From a virus: a stretch of 51,419 bases of DNA. The position numbers and the translations under genes are program-made. This document shows, one piece after another, positions 7,253-22,200 of the stretch. How positions within the stretch are numbered: the first letter of the stretch is position 1; each line of letters starts with the position of its first letter. The stretch spans positions 1-51,419 of IMG/VR virus record IMGVR_UViG_3300020410_000016. One strand, given 5' to 3'. The notes below the pieces were generated by a model, which worked only from the letters and a program-made list of their open reading frames with translations, did no database searches and was not told the DNA's origin.

Positions 7253-10200
7253 ATGAACATCAATAAGGTCTCCCAATCTGTAGCACAACAGACCCCAGAT
7301 TTTATTGCTAACGATTATCCTCTATTCAATAAATTTCTTGAATATTATTATCGTTCGCAAGAAAAAACTGGATTAGGACAAAATATTCTTAACGATTTTC
7401 TCGGATATCTTGACATTGATAAACTCAATGTTGATATCCTTGATGGTGCAACGAAGATTGTAGAAGATATTACTGCGACTGCTGATGAGATTGTTGTTGA
7501 AAGTGTTGACCAATTTTTAGAAAATGATGGAAGTATATTAATTGATAATGAAGTTGTATATTATGAAGGTGTAACTCATGCACCAAATATCGCACTGAGT
7601 CCTGGTATTTCTTATGATCAGGTAAAACTTAAGTGGACTACTCTTGCAAACCCTTTAAATGGATTTGATGGAACTACAACTCAGTTTTCTCTTACATCAC
7701 AAGATAATCCAATAACTCCTCCTTCTGCACAACATCTGATTGTTACTGCATATAGTAAAGTTTTAGTTCCAAATATTGATTATACAGTAAGTGGTAGTAA
7801 TATTGTTTTTACAACTGCTCCTAGACTAAAACTTGCTTCTGATGACTCTTCACAAACATCTATTGTCTATCTTAGTGGTTTTGTAGAAAATAATATTTTA
7901 GCGATTGATAATTTATCAAACGGATTTGGTGAAGGTAAGACACAATTTACAATGACTCGAAATGGAGTCAGATATGATGGTATTGTTGATGAATATTTCT
8001 ATGCAGTATATGATAATCGTCTCTTAGTTCCTAAAGTAGATTTCTTTATTGATGGAGATCAATTTATTTTCTTAACTGCACCTTTAAATGGTCGTTTCCT
8101 ATCTCTGTACTCTATTGAAGCACCAGTTCCCTCTTTTGGTGCAAATGCTGTAGGATATGCTCGTGTTGATAATGATGGTAAATTAAGTAGTGTTGAGATA
8201 AATCAAAATGGTAGTAATTACAGATTTGAATATCCTCCTCAAGTTGGTATTAACTCAGATACTGGATCTGGTGCATCTGTAAAGACTTTAATTAATGGTG
8301 TTAAAACAGTTTCTTTACTTGATGGTGGTAAAGGTTATAGCGATACAAACCCTCCTACTGTTCAAATACAAACTCCAACAAAAGCAGGTTCTTCAGCAGC
8401 AGTATTAAAGGCAACTGTTACAAATGGTGCAGTTTCTACTGTAGAAATTACTACTTCTGGTAGTGGATATACTTTTACCCCTAGAATCACTTTCAAGCAG
8501 CCTGGTGGTGCTGTACTAGGTGTCTGTCCTATTGTAAATGGACAAGTATCTGGAACTATTCCTATTACTAATGGTGGACAAGGATATACTACTATTCCTA
8601 CAGTTTATATCGATGAACCTACTGGTGTTAACGGTATTAAAGCAGCATTGACAGCAGTTTTAACAAATGGTGTTATTACTGGAATTACTATTGCTAATCC
8701 AGGTCAAGGATACGAAACTGTTCCTAGAATTGCAATTATTGATCCTGTTGGTGCTCAAGTTCTTAGTACAAGAGTTGACTCTGATGGTAGAGTTGTTGGA
8801 ATTGATTTATTAAGTGGTGGTAGCGGTTACGATGACGTTCCTTCCGTTTATATTGTAGATAATAGAAATAATGATCAAGGTGTTTATATTGGTGGAACTG
8901 GTGCGACTGCAACTGCTTCAATATTCAATGGTCAAATTACTGATATTAACGTATCATCTTTTGGAACTGGATACAGTGCTGCTACTCCTCCAACAGTTGT
9001 TATACAATCTCCTCCAGAGGCAAAATGTTCTGCAGAAGTTGGTTTAAATGAAGTAACTGGATTCAAAGTAAATCAAACAGGTAAAGGATATCAAAAAGCA
9101 AAGTTTATTGGATGTGCTAGAGCAGCAAGTTCTATTACAGAATACACTGAAGATGGTAATGCTGTATTTTCTAATAATACCACTGCTGCTGCAGCGACTG
9201 TAGATACAAATGTTAAATGTCTTGATGCTTTATTTGTAAAGAGACTTCTAGACAAATATAAAGAACAATTCTTACCTGATGTTCCAGAATTAGATTATAA
9301 CAAGATTGATGTAAGAACATCAATAAAAACTATTAAAGATTTTTATAGTGCAAAAGGAACTTCCTTTAGTATTAGTTACCTTTTCAAACTTCTTTATGGT
9401 GAACAGGTAAGTATTTCATATCCTAAAGATCAGATTATCAAACCATCTGCTGCAACATGGTCTATTGATACAATTCTTCGTGCTACCTTAGTAAGTGGTA
9501 ATCCTAATGATATTAGAGATGGTCTTTTAATACAAGAAGCAGATATTGCTGATACTAACGTTCAAGCAGCAAGTGCATTAGTTGAAAACTATATTTCAAT
9601 TAAAACTTCTGATGTAGAAATTTTTGAATTAATTTTATCAGAAGAAACTATTAATGGATCATTTACAGTTCCATATAAAACGAAACTTGCAGAACCTCTT
9701 GGAACTGAAGATAGTATTATTACAGTAGACTCTACTATAGGTTGGCCAGAGAGAAACGGTGAATTTTTGATTGGAAGTAGCAGCGATACTACAGAACTTG
9801 TTCAATATAAAGAAAAATCTCTTAACCAGTTTATTGAGTGTACTCGTTCTGTAAATGGTGTTTCTGAAGATTGGGATTCTGCTACAATCGTATCTTCAAA
9901 TTTCACAGTTTTTATCAATAAAGGAACTACTCAAGAAGTAGTGATGAATATTGTTGGTATTGTTGATGCTCAACAAACAACACTTACTGATACTGGTTCT
10001 TACTACTTACCTGGTGATAAATTAACAGTTTCTAAATTAGGTGGTAGTAGTACTGGATCAGAACTAACAACTTGGTTGTATAATGTTAAAAAATTAATTT
10101 CTGTTAGTTCAATTACATTTGGTGGTGTTAATAATAGATCTGCAACTGTAACTTGTGCTAATAATCATGGATTGTTAGTTGGAGATTCAGTTACCATTTA

Positions 10201-13200
10201 TGGTGCAAACCCTATCATCTATAATGGATCTTTCTTAGTTACATCTAGAGATAGCGATACTGTATTTCAATATCAATTACCACAACCAGCAAGTGTAATT
10301 CCCCAAGGTAATATCCTTGTATCTGTTGACCTTAACAAAGGTAAATCTAATAATGCACAAATTTTAAATGCTATTGGTCCTTATACAACAAACGTTCAAA
10401 ACTCATTCTTTAATGATAATTACGTTTACGTTGCATCAACAGGTATTCCTAACTATGAAATAGGTCCTTTTCCTGGTTCTGCATTATTACCAGGCAACCA
10501 ACGTAAGTTAAATAGATTCCCTCTAGCACCCTCTACAATCTCCTCTAAGGACACTATTTCACCTGGTCCTATAGGAACATGGGTAAACGGTGTTTCTGTA
10601 TGGTCTTACAAGTCTCCTACTACAAAAACTTTCGGTGCTATCACTGGAGTTACAATTAATAACTCAGGATCTGGATATGATGCTGCATTCCCTCCTGTTA
10701 TTACAATATCAGGTGGTAACGGAAGTGGTGCTACTGCAGATGTTGTTGTAAATGGTTCTGTTAGTGAAATTACTGTAACTGCTGGTGGATCTGGATATAC
10801 TTCTTCTCCTCTAGTGTCTATTGCTGGTGGTAATGGTTCTGGTGCTGCTGCAACTGCTATCATTACTAAAGGTGTTGTTTCTAGAGTTTTAATTAATGAT
10901 GGTGGAACAGGATATACTTCTCAACCTACTATCACGATTGTTGGTGGTGGAGGAACTGGAGCAACTGCTACAGCATCTGTTAGAGGTCCTATTCAATCTG
11001 TAGGAATTACATCTGGTGGATCTGGGTATACTTCTACACCTACAGTAAATTTAAGTTCTGGTTCTGGTGCTGTTGCTCAAGCGATTGTACAGAATGGTCG
11101 TATCATTTCGGTTGCTATTATTTCTGCAGGTTCTGGTTATACAACTGCTCCAGAAGTTACAATTCAAGGTGTTGGTTTTGGTGCTGTTGCTAGAGCAACT
11201 ATTGACGTTGATGGTGAGAATGCTGGTAGAGTTACTGGTATCACTATTGTTAACAGAGGTATTAACTACGTTCAAGGAACTACACTTATAAGTTTAAATT
11301 CAGTTGGACAAGATGCATCATTTAGTGCTAACGTATTCCAGTGGACATATAATTTACAAGAAACATCAATTCAAGATGCTGCTAAAGGTGGAGTATTTGA
11401 AGGATTTAATCAACAGTATGGTGGAGAGTATGCACATATTTCTAATCCACAAAAATTAAGATTTATTCTCGGTGATAATTTATTCCAAAATAATGCTGGT
11501 GCTATTAAGGAACTTGAAACACAATTAGCACATTCACCTATTATAGGTTGGGCATTTGATGGTAACCCAATTTATGGTCCTTATGGATACACTGATCCTA
11601 CCGATCAAGCATCTAGTATTAAAAAATTAAATACTTCATATCGCTTGAAGGCAAATCTTGTATATAACGAAACAACTAATCCATATCCTGTAAGAACTGC
11701 TGGACCTTTACTTTCTGCAGAAGCAGCTGGTAGATTTGTAGAAGATTATGAATATGTCTTTAGTTTAGGTGATTTAGATCAGTACAATGGTCGTTTTTGT
11801 AAAACACCAGAATATCCAAGTGGTAGATATTGTTATTTTGTAACTATTGATACTACTGAAGATGGTAACCCTGTATTCCCATATGTTTTAGGTCCAAGTT
11901 TCAACTCTGTTGTTGATAAATGGAATCTAGCTGCAGAAGCGGTTCAGCAAAATATTCCTTCTGGAGTTGTCCGTTATCGTGATCCATATGAAAACGTTGA
12001 TATTGATGTAGAAAGAGCACCTAACGTATCTACTAATGCATTAACAACTGAAGCTGGTGAAATTTTACTATTTGAGATTGAAGACGAAGATAGAAGTGGT
12101 GTTATTGATCAAGCAGAGATTGATGATCCTGATCAAATTTTTGAAGAACCTCCACTACAGTTATTTGATTACTTCCCTACAGTTAAATTAGATTCTAAAG
12201 TTGATATTGAAGTTGATACAATTACTAAATTTGAAGATGCTTCTGTAACTGGATTTACTATTGAAAACCCAGGTATTAACTATCAGGTTAATGATAGACT
12301 TGTATTTGATAACACTGATACTGATGGTTCTGGTGTTTCTGCTCGTGTATCTAGAATTAAAGGAGAAACTCCAAGTTCATATACTTTTGAAAATATTGGT
12401 GGAGATAATTATGGTGTTTTAAAAACTACAACTCCTCATAACTTAGTTGTAGGAAATCAAGTTTTTGTTGATTATACGCCAGTTATGGCAAATACTAACA
12501 AATCATTTATTGTTAGACAATATAAGGGTATTGAAGAAATTACAATTAATCAACAAGGTTCTGGATATAATAGCGATATTCCTCCAGAAATTACTATCGT
12601 TCCTAGAGATGGAAATGGAACTTCTGGTAAACTATCTGCTGTAGTAAGTTCAGTAGGATCTATTTCAGCTGTTAATATCATTAACTCTGGTGAGGGATAT
12701 ACACAAAATCCTCGTGTGATTCTTTCACATCCTCAAATTTTCAAAAAAGCAGATTATTATGTTTCACTTATTGAAAATAATAATTATCTAAAAGTTAATG
12801 ATGTAGTTGTTAATGATAATAAAGAAGCATATGTTTGTGGTATAACTAAAAATACTGCTGGAACAGCAAATATAGCATTTATTGCTAAATTATCTGCTAC
12901 TGGTGTTAAAGAATGGCAAAAAACATTAGAAAGTACTGATGGAACTGATTATACAGAATTCCAAAAAATTTATGTTGATGGTGGCGATATTTGGGTTGTT
13001 GGTAATAATAGACCTAACAGTGCTCTTCTAGATTCATATAATCCTGATGTAATTCTTTGTAAGTATACTCAAACTGCTAATGGATTAGATGCTGCACTAA
13101 CTTTCCAAAAAGCATATGCAGGTATTTCTGGATCTACTCGTTCCGATCAAGTTACATCAATTACAAAATATTCAGATACTAGATTTGTTATTGGTGGATT

Positions 13201-16200
13201 TACAAATACCAACTCTATTAATCCTTACGATGCTTATATTGCATTAGTTGATACTAATGGTAACTTTGCTCTTAAGAGGAAAATTGCTTCAACCAGTAAG
13301 TCTGAAAAAGTAACTGGTTTAGTTGTAGATGGTTCAAGTGTATACTTCTCATTAGAAATTGCTAATAATGCTAATGCAGCAGATATTAACGCAGGTTTTG
13401 GTAAATTAACTGTTGGAGTCAATGTCCTCACTGTTGATTGGATAAAAGAATATAATAATACTGCATATTCATTCATTGATACTGGATTAGCAGTTGATGA
13501 ATTTAAAGAATTTTACATTACTGCTACTGCTAGATTAAAATCAGATGATACTACAAAAGATAGTTTCTGGGTTGGTAAAGTTGATGTTGATGGTACTTTA
13601 ATTTGGAATTATCGTTATGTTGTAAGTGGTGGATCTATTTCACTCGCTCCTAAGTGTAGTATTGATATATTTGGTGATCTTAATCTTACTTTTGGTAAAA
13701 TTGCTACTGGAGATGGAAATAAAACAACTGAAATTGTAAAAATTGGATATGATGGTGTAATTAAAAATCACACATCAAATGATTTCAATTTAAACAATAT
13801 TGAAGGTATTACACCATTTGCGATTGCTAGTGATAATTCTGGTGATATGCATGTTTATGGTCAATCATCTTGGAATAGAAATGAGTTTATATTCCAGTTT
13901 ACTGGTGGTGAAACTACTGATACTACAGGACATTATACACCAACATTTATAGGAACTGGTGGTGCAATTCAATATCTTGGAAATGCAGCATATATGCCTG
14001 CATATCAAACAGCATCTCCATCTACTTGGGAAAACTCTGCTATTAAATTTACTGCAGCTTCTTTAGGAACTAAACTTGCAAATGATTGGACTTTAGAGTT
14101 TATGCTCTATAAGAATGGTTCTGAGTATAACACACATAGTCAAACTCAAGTATCCTTAATTAATATTGGTGATGCTACAGACGCTACTGGTGGTCTCTGG
14201 TTGTATTATGATTTAAGCACTGGATATCTAGAATTAGTTGTTACTAATAGTACAACTCAACTTAATAGTGCAGGTTCTGCTTTACAATCCACATTGACTA
14301 ACATGTATGCTGATAATACATGGCAGTTTGTTGGATTGAAAAAAGAAGGTAATCAGTTTACTGGTTACATAAATGGAAATCAAGTATTTACTGGTTCTAT
14401 ATCTAATACTTCCTTAGGAAATAAAGATTTACATATCGGTAATATTCCTGGTAGAAGTGGCACAACTGGACAGTTCCGTAAAAACGAACAATTCCAAGGA
14501 ACTATTGACAATTTAAGATTAAGAAACCGTGCTGTAACTCCTACAGTTCCTAGTGATGTTACTGCATATCCTGCTGCAGGTGGATTTGGATTAAACTTCA
14601 CTTGGGTTGATACTGGATGGTTTACAACTAATCTAAACAAATATGATTATATCGAGTATGTTGGTTGGGGACTTAAAGTTGATAAAAATGCCGATGCTGC
14701 TAGGTTAGGAACAACTACAGTACAAACAAATACACAAGTTGGATTTATTAGAGCTGCTGTAACTGCAGTAACTCCTGTTGCATTAACAACTAGCACAGCT
14801 GGTCTTGGATTAGCAGAAGCTGGTTTCCAATCTCTTGACTTTGATGATGCGACAACTACAATGTCTCAGAATACTCAGACTCCAACTTATAAACAAGATA
14901 TTTGGAGTTCTAGAACTGCTACTGTTCCATCTGCAGGTTCACAAAAACTATCAGTTACAGCAGTTGTTAAAGATAGGTATTACTTTAAAGTTACAAATAC
15001 AGTAAAGATTGATAATATTCAAGAATTAACTCTTAATCAGTCATTCCAGTTTACAACTGGTGCAAAATTAAGACTTAATAATGATTCTGGATCATTTATT
15101 AACTCTGGTTATATTGTAAGACAAGATAATATTAATAGAAAAATATATCTTGCTGTAAACAATAATACTTGGACTAATGATACAAACACAGGACAATTAG
15201 TTACTGAACAATTTAATGAAGCATCTACTTATAATATTGTAGGTCCTATTCCAAATGATATTAATGAAATTAAATCATATACTTTTGCACAGGTTAATAA
15301 TACAACACCTGGTACATTTAATATAGATCTAAACAGTTATAATCATCCTGAGGGTGGATCTAATAACTTAGATGAACTTGCAATGTTCAAACCTCATAGT
15401 GATAATGATTATTCAATTAGAATTGATGAAGTTTCTGGATCTTCTCCATTCATTGTAGGTTCTGTTGTCTTTATTACTTCAGCAGATATTAGTTTTAATG
15501 CTGCTTATACAACAACACAAATTACTAATTTAACTGGTGTATTAAAAATAACTCTTGTTGCTAATTTGAAGAAGAGACTTCAAGTTTCTGCTGTTGCTAA
15601 TAGTGATGAAGTATATGTAATTACTGGAACAAGACATTATCTTTCTGCTGGTGAAATGCTACAGATTGATGGTAACCCAACACAAACTATTGGTGCTACT
15701 TCATATGATGAATATGATGGTGCTTTTGCTGTAGATACTGTTATTAGTCCTCTTGAATTTACATATAAACTTCCATCTGCTGCTTTAACAGATCCTGCTA
15801 CTACTGCAAGTAACGTTAGTATATTTGTTAAGTCTCCTGTTATCAAGATGTATAACGGACATCAATATTTGTTTGACTTGAGTCATTCTTCAATGGTTGG
15901 TGGTAACTTATCATTCTCTAAAGATAACCTATACAAACTTGAATATTCATTCAACTCTATTGAACGTGTTGGAACTCCTGGTATAAGTGGAGGAGGTGCT
16001 ACTACACCAACAGTTAAATTAAAAATTGATTCATCTGTAATTACAAATATTTCTTATTACTTCGATCCATCTAGAACAGGTGATGATTCTCCTGTTATTG
16101 CTGGTAGTTATCTTGATGTAACTAATTCACCTTATGTTGGAACATTTGATGTTACCTCTATATCTGGTGCAACTATTACTCGTGGTGCTGATACATTTAA

Positions 16201-19200
16201 GTTCTTACTTCTTAATGAACCTGAGGGAAATGCAGATATAAATCAAACATCTTATGCTACAAGTTCTGAAAAAGCAGTTGGTTCTATTGATACTATTCGT
16301 ATTATCAATCCAGGTGGTTTCTATACTAGATTACCAGTTGTAACTAATATTGCTTCAACAAGACAAATTGAAAGAGTTCAAATTAATGCACCAGGTACTG
16401 AGTATGCAGTTGGTGTTTATAATGCTGTTCCTATCGGTGGTGATGGTGAAGGTGGATTAGTTCAAATTACTGTTGCTGACGGAACTGATGATGAGGGTGT
16501 AACAATTCCTGGTCAAATTCAAGAAGTATTAGTCACATCACCAGGTAAAAACTATACAACTGCAACTATTGATATTGAAGCAATTTCTGGTATCCTTGGA
16601 TCTGGTTTGACTGGATCTGGTGCAGAATTAGTTGTTGTTATTCCTCCTTCTGGAACTGGTGCATCTGTATTCACTAAAGGTGATAAAGTTGGTAAGATTA
16701 AGAATCTTAAAAATAATAACTTTGGTTATGATTATCCTCATGATTATACTTTACGTCCTGAGATTACATTCCCAATTAATGCTCAGTTAACTGCTACTAG
16801 CATTCTGGATAGTATTACTGTAACTGATCCTGGTTCTGGATATTCTCAAGCACCTGCTGTTATTATCACTGGAGGTGGTGGATCTGGTGCTGTTGCAGAA
16901 TCTACAATTAGAAATGGTAGATTAGAAAAAATTGAAGTAAAAGATCCAGGTGCTGGTTACTCTTCTACACCAACAGTTTCTCTTAAATCTTCATTTAACT
17001 ATGTTGTTAACGTTGACTTAGGATTACTTCAGTTCTCATTCCCACATGGTATTACAAATGGAGCACAAGTTACTTTAGATGTAACAGCTACTGATGATGG
17101 TCAAGATTTCCCACTTGCATCTGGTGCTATTGGTCGTTTAAATGGAACTACAACTTATTTTGCTATTGCTGGTACTGCAAACTCTCTTGAAGATGATCAG
17201 TTAAAATTAGCGATCACTGCTGCAAACGCAAACTTAGGTGATGCTATTACTTTCATAAACGCAGGTAATGGTCGTCAATCACTATTAACTGAATCATTTG
17301 GTGGTGCTGCTGAAGCAAACGTTATTACTTCTACCTTCTTAGAAGGTGAACTTGTATATCAAGGTGATTCATTTGAAACTGCAACTGCACAAGGTTATGT
17401 CTCTACAAACAATGGTTGGCAAGTTGGACCTAGAGTTATTAAGATTGTTGATTATACAGGTAACTTTGCTCAAGGTCAGAAAGTAACTGGTGTTATTTCT
17501 AAGTCTTCAGGTACTATTAGTGATCTAAACATTGCTAAAGGTGTTCTTGAAATTGGATCTATCACTAAAACTACTGGTCAGTTTATTGATGACGTTGGTA
17601 AACCTTCAGAAATTATTCAGAAGATTCAAGACTCTTACTATTATCAGGACTTCTCTTATGCTGTTAAGTCTGCTGTTTCTATTGGTGAATGGAAAGATAT
17701 TCTTATTAAAAACGTTCATCCTGCATCCTTCAAAGTATTTGGTGAGTTAAATCTAAATGAATATGGTCAGATTCCTAATAAAGAAACTGATTTCCAATTA
17801 ACTAAGTCTGTTGAACTTGCTAGAGAAGCGATTGTTCCTAATATTCAAAACTTTGCTTTAGTTGAACCAATCTACTCTACATTTAATAATACTGAAGTAT
17901 TCTTCCGTCAGAAACGATTAACATCTTCTGAGAATATTCTAACTTCTGTTGTTCAAAGATTAGATGATATTTCTAGTTTATTTGATGGTGTTAGAATATC
18001 CTTCCCACTAACTGTTAACGGATCAAACGTTGTTGCAAATGCTAATCAGTTAATGATTGTATTGAATGGTGTTGTTCAGAATCCTGGTTCATCTTTTGAA
18101 ATTCAAGGTGACTCTGTTGTGTTTGCTGAACCACCTGCACCACCTGCTAGTGTTAAGTATGTAAGTGTTACTATTTCACAGATCGCAACTGTTGAAATGA
18201 CATTTACTAATATTAGTGGTATCTTCCCTTATGTTGGTAATACTCTTGTAGGTACTGCTTCTACTGCTAGATTAATTGTTACTAAAGTTGTTGGTAACGT
18301 AGTTTCTGGATATATTACTGAAGGAACATTCATAACAGGTGAACTTGCTACAGCAAGTGTTACAGGATTTGCTTCAAATGTTGCTACAGTAACTAACGTA
18401 ACTAATCTTGGTTTATTCACGTTTGGTGAAACAGTTACTAACTTTGCAGGTGACACTGCTATTGTTGAACAAATTAACTTAGAGACAGGACAAGAAACAC
18501 CTCTTGCTGATCTTCGTTTTGGAATTGGTGCTGCTACAACTACTATTGATTTAGTTAGTGCTACAGACGCTACTGCTGCTGTAACTGCTGGAACAATCGT
18601 TGCGACTGATAAGATTCAGATTGGATCTGAAATCATGTTGGTTAATAGTGTAACTGATTTCTCAAATTACACACAGATTACAGTAACTAGAGCACAAGAT
18701 GGAACTGCTGCTGTTGGTCATTTAGAAAATCAACCAATCTACGGAACTACTATTTCTGTTACTAATAGTTTAACTTTAAGTAAGACTGCAGGTACATATC
18801 AGTCTACACCAGGTCTCTTTAACATTCAAAATAATGATGTTATTATTGCTGCAAACTCTGGTGTAGTTGCTCGTGTTACTGCAACTGCTGTTTATCAAGA
18901 TCCTGCAACTCTAGAGTTTATTCCTCAGGTTAATATATCTGAAGGTTCTTCATTCTTTGGATTACTCTTTAACAGAATTGCTTCTCAAACATATCCAAAC
19001 GTTGTTCTTGATAATATTGCAGAATCTCAAGTTAATATTGTTGACTTTACAAATAATACAACTGCTATTGATGCTAACTTCCCTTCAAATGAAGAGATTA
19101 GTAATATCATTATACCTTATGATAATGCCTCTGGTGCTTTAACACAAGATGAATTTATTCGTAACTACAAATTAGAATATGGTAATAATGTTGGAGACTT

Positions 19201-22200
19201 TATAGCAGGTGAGCAAGCATACATTAGAAAACTAACATATAAATCTAAAGTTGGAGATGGTTTCTTCTCTGCAGGTCAAATTATTAGAACTACTGATACC
19301 AAAGCAGAAGTTATTGGATTTAACCAAGCAAGGAGCACAATCTATCTTGGTAAAATTGGTAGAACTCAATCAACTGGTCAAGATTATCATTCAATTACAT
19401 TTACTAATGGTGCACAGATAGACACTTCAACTAAGAAGTTTGGTCAAGCTTCTTTACTATTAGGTGCAGCAAATCATACTCACACATTCTCAAGCGGTGT
19501 TACAAATGCAATTACTGCTGGTGGTGGAGCAACTGGAACATTTACTGCTGTTGCAGGTACAACTTATGATCCTGAGACAGGTGTTTTAGTTATTAATATT
19601 GGATCTCATTCTTTGACAACTAGCAACACTGTAACGATCGCTGATAACGGAATCGTATTTACATGTTCTGCTGATAATAATACAACAACTCACGCATATC
19701 CAAGATCAACTGATCCTGCATCTGGATCTGCTCTTTCAATCACTGCTGTAACTGGAACAACTATTACAGTTAACGTTGGTGCTGCTAATGTTACTATTGA
19801 CTATATTACTATTCCTTCATCTGCAGAATTTGCTTGGGGTGGTAATGCATTTACAATGGAACTATATGTTAATCCTGCTGCTTCATCATTATCAGGAACT
19901 CATACACTGGTTGATATGAGAGCATCTGCTGCTAATGAGGTAGCATCTCGTTTATATCTTGAAGCAGGTCAAATTAGATATAATGTTAATAATTCAGATT
20001 TAGTCACATCTGGTGCTACAACACTTAATAACAATACATGGTATCATATTGCAGTTCAAAGATCATCTACAACCACTAAAATATATCTCGACGGAACTGA
20101 AGTAGGAACTGGAACTGATAGTACAACATATGTTGCTAAACCAGTTAGAATTGGTGCAGATTATGCAGCTGCAAATGCATTCATTGGTCATATTGATGAA
20201 TTCAGACTTTCTGATAATGCCAGATATTCTACAGCACCATTTACACCTCTTAATGGTATATTCCAAGGTGATACTAATGCAAAATTACTAATTCACTTTG
20301 AAGGTGATGATGCACAAACATTTACAGAAGATTGGTCTGGAACTGAAGGATTTACAAGAGGTGAGGACTTTAATAATGATGCAATTCTTGCAACATCTAG
20401 AACAACAGGAGCACCATCAGGATTTGCTGGTAAATCACAAAGATATTATGATGCTGCTGATTTAATAATTGCAAATAGTGATTTCATTAAGAAAGAATCT
20501 GTATATCGAATGAGACAGAGATATCCAGAAATTGTAGTTCTAGGTACTCGTTTCACTCCAACTAATGTAACATATGATGCTGCTACTGGTCTATTGTCTA
20601 TGACAGTAACTGGCAACACATTTACTAATGGTGGTCAATTTAAACCTACAACTGCTTCTTATGTTCCTGGTACAGGTGTATTGACTATCACTAAGATTAA
20701 TCATGGTGTTACAAATGGTCAAAGAATCAATATTAAAGTTGGTGGTATTACATTCCAGTGTAATGAAGATAGTTATGGATCTGATCATCCATATCCTCGT
20801 TCCACAGACCCTGTTGCTGGTAAGTGGTTGACAGTTTCTAATGCATCTGCAAATACATTTGATGTAAATGTTGGAACTTCATCTAATACTACAACTCATC
20901 AATTCTTAAGTGCTTTAGATAACGCGATTACTGTTGAGAAAGATAGACTTAAAATTGTAGATAATTCTCTCACATTTACTTGTGCGATGGATGGTAATAC
21001 TGCTAATAAAACTTATCCTCGTGCAACAGATCCAGCATCTAAAGATGTTGCTCTTCCAATCGTATCTTCTACTTCTACTAACTTAACAGTTAATGTAGGA
21101 CCTTCTCCTCTAGTTAATTTCCAACCATCTAACGCAACTTACGATCCTGCAACTGGTGCATTCGTAATGACGATTGCTAACCATACAATTAATGTTGGAA
21201 CACAAATTAGATTGACTGCAGATTCATTCACATTTACTTGCACACAAGATGGTAACAGTGCACAGAAGACTTATCCTCGTGCAACTGCAGGCGATGGATC
21301 TCCTGATCCTGCATATAATACTGCTTTAGATGTGACTGCAGTCGGTACATCAACACAAGATATTAGTAGTGCAGCGTATGTTCCTACAACAGGTATTCTA
21401 ACAATTAATACAAGTGGTAACCATGGATTATCTACTGGCAATAGAATTCAAATTGCTGATAATTCATTAACATTCACATGTGCTTACGATAGTAATGCTA
21501 CAAACCACACATATCCAAGACAGACTGATCCTATTAGAGGTGAGTGGGTTGCAGTGACTGTTGTTGATAGTGATACATTTACTATTGATGTCGGAACATC
21601 TAGTGATACTTCTACACATTCATTTGTATCTGCAACTGCTGGTGCTTTAATCAAGCAAACTGGAACTGTAACTATCAACGTTGGAGTTTCTGCACAGGCA
21701 GATCAATATGCACATACATTCGTATCTGCTGCAGCAAATGCAGTTGTTACTGGTGGTAACTACTTACATACATTTGTCTCTGCTGCAAATAATGCAGTCA
21801 TTATTGATGAAGGTATTAATTGTGAAGATGATGTTCGTGATACATTAAATGCAATCGTTCAAGATCTTCGTAATGGATCTAATAATCATATTTGGGATGC
21901 TGCATCTTACTACGTCGATAGAACAACCAATCCAGTTCAAATTTCAAATATTGAACCTGCTGTTAAAGAAACATTATTTGTTTATGAAACAGTCGATGAT
22001 ATGCTTCAATATATCATTACTAATACTCTTTGGACAGTTCAAGGTGATCATGGATTAACACAGAAGACTGATACAACCATTACAGACTCCTCTAATCCTT
22101 CATACACATATAAAACTCCCACGGGTATTACTTACAACGCTGCAACAGGTGAAATGGTAATCACCGCAGCAGGTCATGGTTTAACTACTGCAAATAGAAT

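Noticed and set aside
8150-11260. CRISPR-like or DNA repeat array
   Set aside because: Repeats are in frame, diverged at third positions and encode beta modules. There are no constant DNA repeats with spacers.
11051-11275. Reverse-strand reading frames inside the large genes
   Set aside because: Their translations are low-complexity runs of Ser/Asn/Thr or Val/Pro mirrored from the GSGY repeats, and they lie fully within strong + strand genes.
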